From Paulinella micropora (Eukaryota > Cercozoa > Imbricatea > Euglyphida), in contig BJOX01000009.1 in the NCBI GenBank assembly GCA_009731375.1, forward strand, positions 1,424,163 through 1,488,162: DNA of 64,000 nt. Direction: 5' to 3'. Positions 45,001-57,244 of this stretch are shown one piece after another. Numbering within the stretch: position 1 is the first letter of the stretch; every line of letters starts with the position of its first letter. The notes beneath the pieces are model-generated. The model was not told where the DNA came from, did no database searches, and was given only the letters and a program-made list of their open reading frames with translations. The position numbers and the translations under genes were made by a program.

Positions 45001-46065
45001 TGGTTGCAAAACCCCACTGAGATTGCGCAACCCCGTGGCAACACGCATCGCAGCCAGCAACTCACCATTCTCACTCCTAACCATTCTACCCCTCTCATCT
45101 ATCTCGCCAAAGGGGCCCATCACTCCCTCCTCCCGCGCTATTCTGGCGGGCCCCAGCTTAGCATTGGCATCACCAACCGTAACCACATGACCTTTGGTGG
45201 CGAAGTAGGAGTCGGCCGCCTGCCACTGGTGCCGATGCCTGCGCTTCGGTTGAGCCCGCCTGGAGCCCTCCGCCACCCTCCACGGCCCATCCTGCACTCT
45301 CCGCCCCAGCTCCTCCGGCTCCCGCATCCCGCCCCACTCCGCCAAGGGAGATTCACCGCTTGAGGCTTCGCCCTGGGGCTCGTCGACTTCCACGTCGAGC
45401 ACCCAGTAGCCAAACCCCTGCTTGCGAAGCTCCCTCTGCATCTCTACATACTGGGCACCCCCCCGTGCAGCCCGCTGCTTCTCTCTTTCCCGGAAAGTCC
45501 TACCCGTCGCAACGTGAACCTTTCCCGTGAAGAACTTACGCTCCCGCAGCAGCCGCACCATCTTCTCCGCCTCCTCACAAGACGCACATTTAATCCGCAA
45601 ATGTCGCCCACTACCTCTGCCCGCGAATTCCACCTCGACTTCCCCGAGACCGAGAATTCGGAGCTCTCGCGCCATGACCACTGTCTGAGAGACATGCGAT
45701 AGCCCCCATACTATGCAACATCTCTTATCCAGCTCATTTCGTACCTTCCTCCGCCACCTCCTCGGTGGCGGTACCGCTTGCCACACGCCGTGACCAGACC
45801 TTTCCGGACGTGACTTCTCTTCCGAGGTTGGGGAGGGTGATCGAGATGCAGCAGGATTGCTGGCTCTACGTGATTCAGGTTTCCCGTCAGGTACGCGAGC
45901 ACTCGAGCACCCCGAGTAGCCATCGCCACCCGCAGGTGCACTCCCACGGGGAACGTCTAAACCTGAAGGATTACCGCCTTGACCCATAGGGCCAGCACTA
46001 GCGGCCGCGCTCTTCGAATAAGAACCTGACATAAGTGGTATGGGACCCCGGTGCCGCATTGATCG
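41858..46065 (-). mobile_element. LINE-B: longer copy of the LINE-A family, minus strand, (TTA)n tail
   Basis: On the minus strand the element starts near 46065, runs through a proline/serine-rich N-terminus, endonuclease and RT, and ends in a (TTA)n-type tail at 42070-41858. Coding similarity with LINE-A is clear in RT and in the C-terminal NRLRLYRSK block. The gap at 44980-44989 interrupts the endonuclease. Confidence 0.85.
42082..46059 (-). pseudogene. LINE-B polyprotein: N-terminal RNA-binding-like region, endonuclease, RT
   Basis: From ATG 46059 (minus): a Ser/Pro/Arg-rich start, then a ~110-residue alpha/beta segment (CCIVWGLSHVSQTVVMAREL, RIKCASCEEAEKMVRLL) like an ORF1-type RRM. This is followed directly by late endonuclease motifs VTVGDANAKLG, HLLDYICVS and LDTNHKAVW, so the first half of the endonuclease is deleted. 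RT continues in shifted frames: GFRPKRSTGDQIF, FVLFVDLRKAFPTV (44047-43346), GVQQGSPLSPSLF and intact LLYADDVAVI (43422-43099), then FRGKVLNVTDHYKYLGVLL (43102-42410) and the C-terminus (42426-42082). Four or more frame changes; inactive as read. Confidence 0.85.
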
Positions 46066-46750
46066 AGTTGTAAACTCGATAAATGAGGACCCAGGTGGGG
46101 TTATTTAAAGCTCAACCCTTAAAAAGCATACGTGTACGTATGTATAGGAATACACACAAACACTCACCTGCATCCGTAACCAGGCACGAGGCAGGACCCG
46201 CTGTGCATCATCGAGGTAGGTGTCGTGGCAAACCACCCTGCGTCCGATAAACGCTGCAAGTGAGTCATCTACCGAGAGCACAGAGTGACAGGCCCGTGCA
46301 CGTGTACCCACCACCCCATAACCCTCCGCCAGAGCAACCCCATGGCATCCGCAGGATGAGCACGAAGAGTGCTGAGAGAGAGGGTGAGCCAGGAGCCCCG
46401 CTCCGGTCCGTCGTTACTTTGGTCATTTAGTCGTTTCAAGGCTTGTGGTAAGGTGTAGGGCCTCTCGCCTTCGTACAAACTCCGACCGACAGTAGTTTGG
46501 TTGACCATCCTTCGCGGTGACCCTCTGAACACAACCCCCTCCCCCAGTGCCCACCCCTTGTGATTCCAGAGGCCACCCCGAGCCAAGAGCCATGAGTATG
46601 ATGAGCAACTCACATGAGTTACTCTCAGTAATTGGGACCCGTCTCATAAATCAATGGAACGCTTATCGTGCGCCCCTCATAGGCTCAGCCCGCCCATGTG
46701 AAAGCTAGGCCTCGCCCAAAGCAAAGCAAAGCAAAGCAACAAAAAAAAAA

Positions 46751-46809
<59 letters not shown>

Positions 46810-47765
46810 CCACCGTGGCTCGCCCGCAATCCAGCTGGGTGCACCTCGTCACAACCACTCATCGGCGTGAGCTCATAGCTGTGTGCGACATAGGTACAAG
46901 AGCAAGAGGAGAAACAGTGTGCCAGCGTGGATGTGTGGGTGAGGCAGTGCGGTGAGGCAAAGCAGCGATGCCAGTCGAATCCCTGGAGACGGAACCTAGC
47001 ATCAAAAACATCGTATAAGTCTACCCCAGGCCTCCATCCACCGAGTGGTGAGCTCGATAAAAGAAGACCCGAGTGGGGTTATTTAAAGCTCAACCCTTAA
47101 AAAAGCATAAACATGTACGCCGCCAGGAACCCAACAACAATAACATAGCAGCCAGGAACCCAACAACAATAACATAGCCAGGAACCCAACAACAATAACA
47201 TAGCTTCCGTAACCAGCCTTCAGAAACCCGCCTCAGTTACCCGTCCCCGTAACCAGGCCAGAGACGTGACGTACTATGCATCATTGAGGTGTCGTGGCAA
47301 GCCACCCTGCGCCCGATAGAAGCTACAAAAGAGTCATCTACCGAGAACACTAAGTGACAATCCCGGTCACATGCACCCAACACGTCCCGGCCCTCCGCCA
47401 GAGCATCCCCATGGCATCCGCAAAGTGAGCACGAGGGGTTCTGGGAGAGAGGGTGAGTCAGGAGCCCCGCGTCCAGGCAGTCGCTACTGTGGCAGTTGAG
47501 TGATTTCAAGGCTTGTGGAAATGTGTGGGGCCTCTCGCCTTCGTACCCACTCATACCGACAGTAGTTTAGTTAACCAACCTGTCCAGTGACCCACTGAGC
47601 CCAATCCCCTCCCTCAGATAACCCCCACCTCCCGCACTCACCCCGAGTGATACCAGAGGCCACCCCGAGCCAAGAGCCGTGAGCGTGGTGAGAGAGTTTC
47701 TCTCAGTAAAAGGTCCCGTCTCATGAATCAGTGGAGCACTGATTATGTACCCCTCATAACAAGCT
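46066..47765. repeat. Diverged tandem duplication, ~970-bp period
   Basis: Blocks containing GGGGTTATTTAAAGCTCAAC (46095 and 47073), CGTGGCAA...CCACCCTGCG (46226 and 47291), GAGTCATCTACCGAGA (46261 and 47330) and GGGCCTCTCGCCTTCGTAC (46458 and 47528) recur in order. Between them lie poly-A/(AG)n (46739-46807) and a 3x CAGGAACCCAACAACAATAA array (47125-47200). No gene recognised. Confidence 0.8.
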
Positions 47766-47825
47766 GCCAACGGCCCCAACCCCGCCGTGTGGCGGTGGCA
47801 CCCAACCATGTATTGGTGCCCCCCC

Positions 47826-47934
47826 AAATAATAATAATAATAATAATCATAATAATAATAACAATAATAGCAATGTGCGTCTGGACGCTCTGTTGCTGCC
47901 TCAAAACGCCAGCAAGCGAACTCGGTAGATGTGC

Positions 47935-47985
<51 letters not shown>

Positions 47986-48018
47986 CGACAGATAGGTAGA
48001 TAGATATAGATAGATCCT
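47826..48018. repeat. AAT and GATA microsatellites flanking a 52-bp dispersed repeat
   Basis: (AAT)n at 47826-47870, the 52-bp repeat at 47877-47928 (partner at 41806-41857), then (GATA)n at 47935-48015. Confidence 0.9.
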
Positions 48019-50040
48019 TCGTCTAACAGGGTATCCCTTGTGAAAGCTAGAGCCGTATAAAGCTCGATGAGATGAAATATGTCTACGGAGCCGTGTGACG
48101 TAAGGCTAGGGTGTGTCTGATACATCAGTCCCACAATACCCAAATCCTTCCCCTCGTTATAAAATGCATCTGATCCACTCGTGTTCCTCATACTTATTAT
48201 GGGGGAAAAGGAATGCAGTGGCTTCGTTCGGGTTGATACCCTGCTCCTTCTCATCGGCTGGGGTTTTGGCCACCCTCTGGACGAAAACGGTAGTGTTCGG
48301 CTAAGGCCTTGGTCTTGATTGCTCGTTGGGAATCACTAGCCCGTTGTCTGCGTTTCTCCATGGGGAGCGTGGGATCGGTTCTTCCTCCGGGGTCCCTTCT
48401 ACCTCCTCCCCTAGCTGTCCCCTAGCTGGAGTTGCAAATCCTTCACCCGTGGCAGGTGGGATGTTTGTGTCTGTTCCTTCAGACACGTCTAACCGAATGG
48501 CAATGGTTGATCTCGTCGTAGAGCCTAACCACGCAGTGTTTGCTTTGCCACTCATAGTTATGAAACGAGCAGTGTCGTGTGTTTCTTGTGCAAATGTGGT
48601 GTCGTGTTTGTTTCGTGTTCCTGTGTCGTGTTCACTGTGTGAGCGATGCTTGTGTCAAGCACAACGTAACACAACACAACAACCAACACACACATACACT
48701 GTCTATCAGTCAAGGTTGGAGTTAACTCACCCCCCCCCCCCCCCNNNNNNNNNNAGTCGACGTGCTCGTGTGCACCTTGGCAATAACACCACACTCGTTG
48801 CTCACAAAGTAGTCTGTCTCTTGTCTGTATACCCCTGTGTGTACACAGCTGAAAACGTGCGAAAAGGTTTTCAATGAGCTCCCTTGGGCTCAGCCCAACG
48901 GGTCACTGTTCTCCTTTTCTCAAGAAGGTTCTCTCCCAACTCAAAAAACGAACGCAGTCTTTCCTTTTTGAGTGTGGTGGGTGTGTTTGTGAGTGTTTTC
49001 GTGCATGTGTGTGCGTGTGTGTGTACCGAGTGCTGTTGACCCTTCACACACTTGCTACTGTAGTCTCAGGAGCTACTCGGTATCCGAGCTCTTGTCCTTG
49101 TCGATCTATTCAACACCCCACAACACGTTTGTAGTGCTTAAGTGTAAGGAGTGGTGTGTGTTTTGTTGGTGTCTGACAAAAATAAAAATTGTCTCAAAAT
49201 CACCCTCCGTTTTGGCTCTCCCGTGTCTGTTTTGCACCTAATTTCCTTGGCCTATGTCTTTGTCTGACTGGCCTACCACCCCCGTAAGAGATGGCCACCA
49301 CGTTTGGTGTAGGATGTATGTCGTTTCTGCAAACAGGGTTTATGCCAATTAAATAGATTTCTGTCTGTGTCTTGTCTGTCTGTTTTCTTCAGCCTCCTTA
49401 CACTTCCTTACGTTTTCCTACGTTTATGTGAGGCTAAGCACGTGTGGCTGTACAGACTGGAGTCTGAGTGTGTTGTTGGTGTCGTCTCGTAAGAAGAATG
49501 TGAGATTAAGTGTAGGAATTCCCGCAGGGAACAGACAGTAGGTCTTTTCACTTCCTGTGGGTGTGCTAGCAAAGGACTCCTCTGGCTCGACAATATGTCG
49601 ACGATCAATCTAGTGAACACTATTGTGTTATTGTACCACTAGAGACACACTTCGTGACCCCACAATCACCAAACACACAATCGTCAGTGTCAGAGTCGTA
49701 CACACAACGAGTGACTTGCCGTGCCGCTGTTTGGGCCTCTGTGCAAAGTTTCACTGTTGTTTTTGTGCACTGCCTCAGCTCCTTTCCTACTCTGCACCAC
49801 TACCTTTCTTTCTTCTTTCGCACGGGGAAGTGGCTTTTTCAAAATGCTGGAATGGATTTGGATTGTAAAAAAATTGTTAGGCTGGGACTCCACTTTTGTC
49901 GGTTAAATTCAAAAGATATTATTTTAATATTTCATGCAAGCCGGGGTCTAAATCCACTCAATCCAAGCACTCCGACCTGAGAATAACCTAATCTTCCTCC
50001 TCTGCAAAAGAGAGGCTCGGAAACCAGTATGATGGGAAAA
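48019..50040. other. Anonymous DNA
   Basis: No gene I can support. A 184-codon open frame (48326-48877) spans a C-run and the gap at 48745-48754 and looks accidental. GT/TGTC-rich stretches occur near 48580-48660, 48970-49025 and 49350-49385. Confidence 0.45.
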
Positions 50041-50044
50041 TGTA

Positions 50045-50258
50045 TTGCTGGCGACATTCAAGACATAAAAAATGGTTAAATTTCAGATTTTGGGTCAGAT
50101 TTCTGATTTTGGTTGGAATTTCGATTTTGTGACAAAAATTCAAAATTCTCAAATTAACGGCTATATGCGTCCGCAAAACAACTGAAATTTTCGCAAAATA
50201 TTACCGTTCAATTTGAATTTCCCCACAAAATCGCAAGTTGAAAATGACACAAATCGAA
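50045..50258. mobile_element. Diverged, end-truncated MITE copy
   Basis: Begins TTGCTGGCGACATTCAAGAC after a TA and shares internal blocks such as TTTTGGTTGGAATTTC and CAAATTAACGGCTATAT with the complete MITEs at 58560 and 62250. The right terminal repeat is not found. Confidence 0.7.
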
Positions 50259-51061
50259 CATATGTAGTTAGCATGTAAATAAACTCAATGAAATCGGGGC
50301 GCAAATCTGACTGCGTTTAAACTAAAATAGATTTTTTAATACTATTTTTTTTATTTACTAATACAGATATTGAACTGGTCCGCACACAAAAAATATCAAT
50401 ATTGTGTTATGAATTGATTACACACTACATGTTTAAAGAGAAGACGTTCTGTTTCAGTAAGGTTTTAAAAAAAAAGAACTATGACATATGTTAATGAAAA
50501 TTACTTGAAACTAGTGTGCGGACCAGTTTAATTTTTTCTCTTTTATATTGTATATTTGAAATTTTATGAAACCTTCTAGTTCAAAACTAGATCGCAGCCC
50601 TTTTTTGACATGAAAAATGCATGTTGTTCAAGCCGGCCCTCACTTTTTATACGGCAGTGACCCGATTTTTGCGGGGTTGATTTTTGGAAGAGGTCGTGAA
50701 ATTTCCCATTTCAAAAATGGTGTCTGTGCACTCGTTTTCGTTGTTGATATTTGTAGCTGCTTGTATCTTTGGCGGTCTTCGCTTTTCATATTTCAATAGG
50801 ATACTAATTAAAGAACACTTGTACAAATTTTTTCAATAAAATTCCTGTTCTGTACGACAAACGTACTTGGTGTTTGGTGGTATTTTTTTGCAATGAAAAA
50901 ATGGAAAGTTATGTTTTGTGATTAGAAATCAGTTTGTACAGGACTATAGAATGCCTAAATCTGTTTGTATACTTAATACACGTAAATTCACAAAGCCTGT
51001 CCTTGGTAATTTGAATACAGAATGAGATTTCACACAGCGATTTTTTGATGGTATGTCTGAC
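50259..51061. other. Anonymous AT-rich DNA
   Basis: No gene, RNA or repeat recognised. Confidence 0.5.
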
Positions 51062-51733
51062 CAAAACATCACTTTGAAAATCAATGAGAGCGCATCGCTC
51101 CTTTCAATTTTATTGTTGAAAATGATGTTTTTGTTTATTGTGATGCTATCCCAAGCCTCAGAACATGCACAGACCTCCTGACATGCACACATGGTCACTG
51201 CCTTTTCGAGTTTCATGCTTCAAAAAATGTCTGACTTTATATTTTTAGACACACAACAAAATAAGTCACAAAAAGTCTGGAATGTTCAACTAGTGAACAC
51301 AGGAGTTAAATTAACTACTTTCCAGCAACATTTAATGAATAATACAACTCCTATGACGATTTTTTCATTTTTTCTTTGATTCATTACTACCGGTCAAAAC
51401 ATCACTTTGAAAATTGATGAGAGCGCATCGCTCCTTTCAATTTTATTGTTGAAAATGTTTTTTTGTTTTGTTTACTGTGATGCTATCCAAGCATCAGAAC
51501 ATGTGCACAGACCTCCTGAAATGCACACAAGGTCACTGCCTTCTCGAGTTGCATGCTTCAAAAAATGTCTGACTTTATATTTTTAGACACACACAAAAAT
51601 AAGGCACAAAAAGTCAGGAATGTTCAACTAGTGAACACAGGAGTTAAATTAACTACTTTCCAGCAACATTTAATGAATAATACAACTCCTATGATGATTT
51701 TTTCATTTTTGCTTTGATTCATTACGACCGGTT
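51062..51733. repeat. Tandem duplication, 333-bp period
   Basis: Two copies (51062-51394 and 51395-51733) with few differences, each with CAAAACATCACTTTGAAAAT at the start and GATTCATTAC-ACCGGT at the end. Each carries AGCG-CAT-CGCT, a small perfect hairpin. No coding content. Confidence 0.9.
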
Positions 51734-52359
51734 TTCACTTTGAAATTGCTCAGCATATACAAATGCTATTTTAAAGACAAGTATATACATATGTTCCTTG
51801 AAACTCAGTGAACTGAATTCTTACGTTCTTCATTCATGATGTGTTCCTTATACATCAGAAACTAGTTATGTATATAGGATCCTCTGACACCATTTTTCCA
51901 GTCGTTTCCCCAGCTCAACCCAAAAAACCCGTAGAATTTCCTAAGCAATCGTGAAACTTCACGCCCAAAAATGCGGGCCGGAGGGACTAGGTAAAAAGTT
52001 ACTGGTTAGATGCAAGAATGCTTCTTACGCAGGAACGAACATACCTAACTCATTTTCTTTTATGTAGAATTCAAAGTAATCACTTAAATAAATTAAATAG
52101 TACATTGAAATAACTAAACTGTCATTTATTAGACTTTTGATGTGCAGCTAACTACATACGAATTCCAATAAAAATCTAAAAAGTAATAATTTTTTCTCTT
52201 GAATGTCGTCAGCAATAGGAGACTGTCAGAGCAAAGCAAACAAAAGGAAACAGAGAGCCATTTCCCAATGTCAGCCTTAACGATAATATTAGGAGTCAGG
52301 CGTCACGTTGACAAAGTAGTACCGGTTACTTGTCTTAATATTATCGTTTTCAACCGGCT

Positions 52360-52428
<69 letters not shown>

Positions 52429-52930
52429 TATACATCATATATATATATATCATATATATATATATAAATATAAGGATATAACCATATCTTGACTAGATCA
52501 TGAGTCAGTATACTAGCGGCTCATCTATACATCACTGTGTATAGAGGTATTAATATAAGAAAAGGTCGCATATTTACCTATCTGCGCCTATATCACTGGT
52601 CGGAAAAACTAAACCTCCGGCGGCGGGCTATCTATTCCCAATAAAAACATTGAATTCTGTGCAAACAGCCTCCGCACTCACTGTCAAAATCTTGAATATT
52701 AAATGATCGGAGTTTACCTGCTTTGAAGTTGATGGGGGGCTCTAACGACCACTAGGACCTAGTCACATATGCCGGTCGGAGCGTGACGTTAAATTGCAGT
52801 GAGTCCGGCCCAGGCCCCGCCCGTACCCGCCAGCAACTTCAAGCATGCCCGGCACTGACTTTAAACTCTCACGCGGTAGTACCAACTACCTCAAGTTCGT
52901 TCTGGCTCGGACTCAGACTCAAGTTGAGTT
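51734..52930. other. Anonymous DNA with a TA microsatellite
   Basis: (TA)n at about 52363-52465. No gene. The last part leads into the duplicated segment. Confidence 0.5.
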
Positions 52931-53348
52931 TTGATGAGTCACTGGCTGCTGATTAATACTACCTGGGCGCCTTTTTTCTGAGTGTGACTCTGCCATCATG
53001 AGTAAACTCGTAGTCGGTGGCACCTCAGTCACGGTGTTACAACATTACTATACTACCACTTTGTGACCTTTCTCATAGGTATTTTTTTTTTCTCTCCACA
53101 CAATAAACTTTCCATGATCAGAGAATGCTTGCCATTCTTTTATAATAATAGAAACTTGCCACTCAGCCGTACTAATGAGGACTGAGTGAGTGGGAAGACG
53201 AAGTATGAGAAGGAAAGTTGCGTATTAATAGTAAAAAAGCCTTGACGCTCATCCGGCGGGATGAGCTCCGAGTGGGAAGTCAAAGTATGAGAAGGAAAAT
53301 TATACTAATAAACATCTGACTCTTGAGAGGACTTTCCAGTCAGAACTA

Positions 53349-54848
53349 TCAAGACTGATTCACCGGGCGTACAGACAAGTGAGCCAGCCCAGCGTCCGTG
53401 ACTAATTCGCAACCACGGAGATCGACATGCTGCAGGGACAGCGCAGACAAGTGAGCCAGCCCAGCGTCCGTGACTTGATTGCAATCCGTGAGATAGAGGT
53501 GCTGCAGGGGCAGCGCAGACAAGTGAGCCAGCCCAGCGTCCGTGACTCGCTCGCAACACGTGAGATTGAGGTGCTGCAGGGGCAGCGCAGACAAGTGAGC
53601 AAGTCCAGCGTCCGTGACTAGTTTGCAGCAATAGAGATCGAGGTGCTGCAGGGGCAGCGCAGACAAGTGAGCCAGCCCAGCGTCCGTGACTACTTCGCAG
53701 CGATTGAGATCGAGGTGCTGCAGGGGCAGCGCAGACAAGTGAGCCAGCCCAGCGTCCGTCACTCGCTCGCAATGTTCGAGATCGAGGTGTCTGAGGGGCA
53801 TCGCAGACAAATGAGCAAGTCCTGCGTCCGTCACTTGACCGCAACCGTCGAGATTGAGGTGCTGCAGGGGCAGCGCAGACAAATGAGCAAGTCCTGCGTC
53901 CGTGACTAGTTTGCAGAAATAGAGATCGAGGTGCTGCAGGGGCAGCGCAGACAAGTGAGCCAGCCCAGTGTCCGTGACTTGCCTGCAACACATGAGATTG
54001 AGGTGCTGCAGGGGCAGTGCAGACAAGTGGGCCAGCACAGCGTCCGTGACTTGATTGCAATCCGTGAGATTGAGGTGCTGCAGGGGCAGCGCAGACAAGT
54101 GAGCCAGCCCAGCGTCCGTGACTAGTTCGCAGCGATTGAGATTGAGGCGCTGCAGGGGCAGCGCAGACAAGTGGGCCAGCCCAGCGTCCGTGACTACTTT
54201 GCAATCCGTGAGATTGAGGTGCTGCAGGGGCAGCGCAGACAAGTGAGCCAGCCCAGCGTCCGTGACTTGAAAGCAATCCGTGAGATTGAGGTGCTGCAGG
54301 GGCAGCGCAGACAAGTGAGCAAGTCCAACGTCGGTGACTTCCCAGCAACCTTTGAGATCGAGGTGTTGGAGAGCAAGCGCAGACAAGTGGGCCAGCCCAG
54401 CGTCCGTGATTTGCCGGCAGTGGTGAAGAGTCAGGTGCTGGACACCGATTCCACTAAGCAGTTTGAGGACAGAGTCGGTGGTCTTCGGAGCCATCAGAAC
54501 CTTGGGAAAGGACACTGTGCTCTGCCTCCATACTTCACTCAAAGCTACGAGAGGTTCGCCTTTCTTGAACATGCTCAAGTCAAGGATTGGCTCTGCCAAC
54601 CCATTCCAAATCCGTGGAGTTTTTACAAGGCCTTCCAGCCGCTTGCAGACACGTGCGAGCGGGATCAACTTCATCCACCCGATGTAGTCCCGGATGCAGC
54701 ACCATATGTCAAGGGGTAACGCGAGCAGCCTGGCACTCCCCTTGCGCTTAGAGTCAAGGCCTTCTTCCTCTTCTCTTTTGCGCCTCTTAGAATCAGGCTG
54801 TGCATCTTGCCTTACAGACGTCGAGCTCCGAGTCCGAGGCTTGGACAT
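53349..54848 (-). CDS. F-box protein with 15 CC-type leucine-rich repeats, copy B
   Basis: FBXL-type protein, by family a substrate-recognition subunit of SCF ubiquitin ligases. 499 residues, ATG at 54848, stop at 53349. A basic Ser/Arg-rich N-terminus (KRRKREEEEGLDSKRKG) may be a nuclear signal. The F-box is at about 43-85. A linker of about 65 residues follows, then fifteen 24-residue CC-LRRs from about residue 135, consensus LxLxxCxxVTDAGLAHLSALPLQH. The C-terminus is short, LSVRPVNQS. Outer repeats match copy A; the inner ones carry different residues at the exposed positions between the Leu and Cys. No intron evident. This is the most complete host-type gene in the window; its promoter is not apparent. 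Confidence 0.85.
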   Translation of the reverse strand: MSKPRTRSSTSVRQDAQPDSKRRKREEEEGLDSKRKGSARLLALPLDIWCCIRDYIGWMKLIPLARVCKRLEGLVKTPRIWNGLAEPILDLSMFKKGEPLVALSEVWRQSTVSFPKVLMAPKTTDSVLKLLSGIGVQHLTLHHCRQITDAGLAHLSALALQHLDLKGCWEVTDVGLAHLSALPLQHLNLTDCFQVTDAGLAHLSALPLQHLNLTDCKVVTDAGLAHLSALPLQRLNLNRCELVTDAGLAHLSALPLQHLNLTDCNQVTDAVLAHLSALPLQHLNLMCCRQVTDTGLAHLSALPLQHLDLYFCKLVTDAGLAHLSALPLQHLNLDGCGQVTDAGLAHLSAMPLRHLDLEHCERVTDAGLAHLSALPLQHLDLNRCEVVTDAGLAHLSALPLQHLDLYCCKLVTDAGLAHLSALPLQHLNLTCCERVTDAGLAHLSALPLQHLYLTDCNQVTDAGLAHLSALSLQHVDLRGCELVTDAGLAHLSVRPVNQS

Positions 54849-54899
54849 TAAAGATTCTCAATTTCCTGATGATACAAGAATAGAGAGAATGCAAAGAGG

Positions 54900-54951
<52 letters not shown>

Positions 54952-55835
54952 NNNNNNNNNNNNNNNNNNNNNNNNNNNNNNNNNNNNNNNNNNNNNNNNN
55001 NNNNNNNNNNNNNNNNNNNNNNNNNNNNNNNNNNNNNNNNNNNNNNNNNNNNNNNNNNNNNNNNNNNNNNNNNNNNNNNNNNNNNNNNNNNNNNNNNNNN
55101 NNNNNNNNNNNNNNNNNNNNNNNNNNNNNNNNNNNNNNNNNNNNNNNNNNNNNNNNNNNNNNNNNNNNNNNNNNNNNNNNNNNNNNNNNNNNNNNNNNNN
55201 NNNNNNNNNNNNNNNNNNNNNNNNNNNNNNNNNNNNNNNNNNNNNNNNNNNNNNNNNNNNNNNNNNNNNNNNNNNNNNNNNNNNNNNNNNNNNNNNNNNN
55301 NNNNNNNNNNNNNNNNNNNNNNNNNNNNNNNNNNNNNNNNNNNNNNNNNNNNNNNNNNNNNNNNNNNNNNNNNNNNNNNNNNNNNNNNNNNNNNNNNNNN
55401 NNNNNNNNNNNNNNNNNNNNNNNNNNNNNNNNNNNNNNNNNNNNNNNNNNNNNNNNNNNNNNNNNNNNNNNNNNNNNNNNNNNNNNNNNNNNNNNNNNNN
55501 NNNNNNNNNNNNNNNNNNNNNNNNNNNNNNNNNNNNNNNNNNNNNNNNNNNNNNNNNNNNNNNNNNNNNNNNNNNNNNNNNNNNNNNNNNNNNNNNNNNN
55601 NNNNNNNNNNNNNNNNNNNNNNNNNNNNNNNNNNNNNNNNNNNNNNNNNNNNNNNNNNNNNNNNNNNNNNNNNNNNNNNNNNNNNNNNNNNNNNNNNNNN
55701 NNNNNNNNNNNNNNNNNNNNNNNNNNNNNNNNNNNNNNNNNNNNNNNNNNNNNNNNNNNNNNNNNNNNNNNNNNNNNNNNNNNNNNNNNNNNNNNNNNNN
55801 NNNNNNNNNNNNNNNNNNNNNNNNNNNNNNNNNNN
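54952..55835. other. Assembly gap (884 N)
   Basis: Unsequenced. It lies between a (TA)n tract and the 3' part of an RLE-type retroelement, so the element end and its junction are hidden here. Confidence 1.
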
Positions 55836-56928
55836 TCAAGGATGTTTTCCTTGACCGGGCACGTGAGCTCGATCAGTATACATTTCTTGGTAGACAATGA
55901 CCAGACAACAATATCGGGGCGGAGGTCAGTGACACAGATGTGGACAGGAAAGGCTCGCTCAGAACCGGTGTACTGGGTTTGGAGCTGCCAATCGTTTGCG
56001 GTGTCGAGCAGGCATGGACGATGAAATGACTGCCCCTTAGGTTTCTGCTCGCCCTCTTTCACAAACATAGACTTTGATTCATTTTGGTCTATAGGGGAGC
56101 GTTTGTTATGGCCCTCGATGTGTTTTTGAAGGGGAGCTTCAAGAGTGCAGAGCACAGAGTCGTGACGCCAGGTATAACGGCCTTGTTTGAGGGCAACATG
56201 GCAACCGGAGAGGATGTGACATAAATGTGCTTGACCAGAACAGAGAGCACACTTGTTGTTGGGAATGATTCCCCACAGACGTCTAAGGTCGGGGGTAATA
56301 ACCGAGTTTGTGCTTGCGTTGATGACCCAAGAGATTAAACGGGGATTCCAGGTTCCGATGAGGCGAGCCCAGGAGAGGTCAAAGGGGCATGCGTCTTCAA
56401 AACGAAGAAAGCACCCTTGCATGGCTTTGTCCATGTCATGCACTGTGGTTGTCTCAAGTATTGTCTCAGCAGCTAATTCTAAAATCCTGTCTTTGCGGTC
56501 TGTGATGGAATGTTCTTTTGGGTAGCGACCATGGCCAAGTCCGAGATGATCGGATTGGCCTCGATGTTTGAATTCAAAATCAACTTGTGCCTCAAGCTTT
56601 TCGAGCACAGGCTCTGGTTTCCAGATAGTTCGAAACGTTTCGTGTTTCGTCAGGTTCATCGCATAGATGGACGAGAGGTGTTTATCTGGGCAGTACTTCA
56701 GCATTTGAGCACGGTTGATTTGAAGTCGCTGGTAAAAAGAGACGATGGACTGGAGCTGTAGACCGAATTTCGAGCGTGGGCGGTAAAGGCAAGAGACCAG
56801 AGCTCTTTTGTAGATATTGGCCCATTTTTTGAGGAAGCGGGTCGCAATTTTCTCAAGGGTTTTGGCGAAAGATAAGCAGAGGTCATAAATGAGGAATGAC
56901 CAGGCAAGTGACTGGACAGCATAGTGTT
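55836..56928 (-). pseudogene. RLE-type non-LTR retrotransposon, C-terminal part
   Basis: Minus strand, open from the microsatellite at 56928 into the gap. Contains the post-RT helical region (WANIYKRALVSCLYRP, QRLQINRAQMLKYCP), a zinc knuckle NNKCALCSGQAHLCHILSGC followed by GRYTWRHDSVL, and LRPDIVVWSLSTKKCILIEL, which fits the PD-(D/E)xK restriction-like endonuclease (PD then E about 12 residues later). This order is typical of R2/NeSL-like elements. RT motifs themselves are absent, so the element is 5'-truncated inside a (GATA)n tract. The protein part is intact up to the gap. Clade not certain. Confidence 0.7.
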
Positions 56929-56985
56929 GGTAGATAGATAGATAGATAGATAGATAGACAGGTAGATAGATAGATACATAGATAC

Positions 56986-57016
<31 letters not shown>

Positions 57017-57204
57017 CATAGATACATAGATAGATATAGTACCGTAAAGGACAGGTAGATAGATATACAGTTCAAAGAACTAAATTACTCGTGTCTGTCT
57101 GTCCGTGTCTGTCTTATATGTTTTGTCTGTCTTGTTTGTCTGTCGTGTCTGTCTGTCTGCCTGCCTGCCTGTCTTGTCTCCTGTCTGTCTTGTCTTGTCT
57201 GTCT

Positions 57205-57244
<40 letters not shown>

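Noticed and set aside
48326-48877. 184-codon plus-strand frame
   Set aside because: It crosses a C-run and an assembly gap, has no recognisable domain, and the opposite strand is equally open in part.
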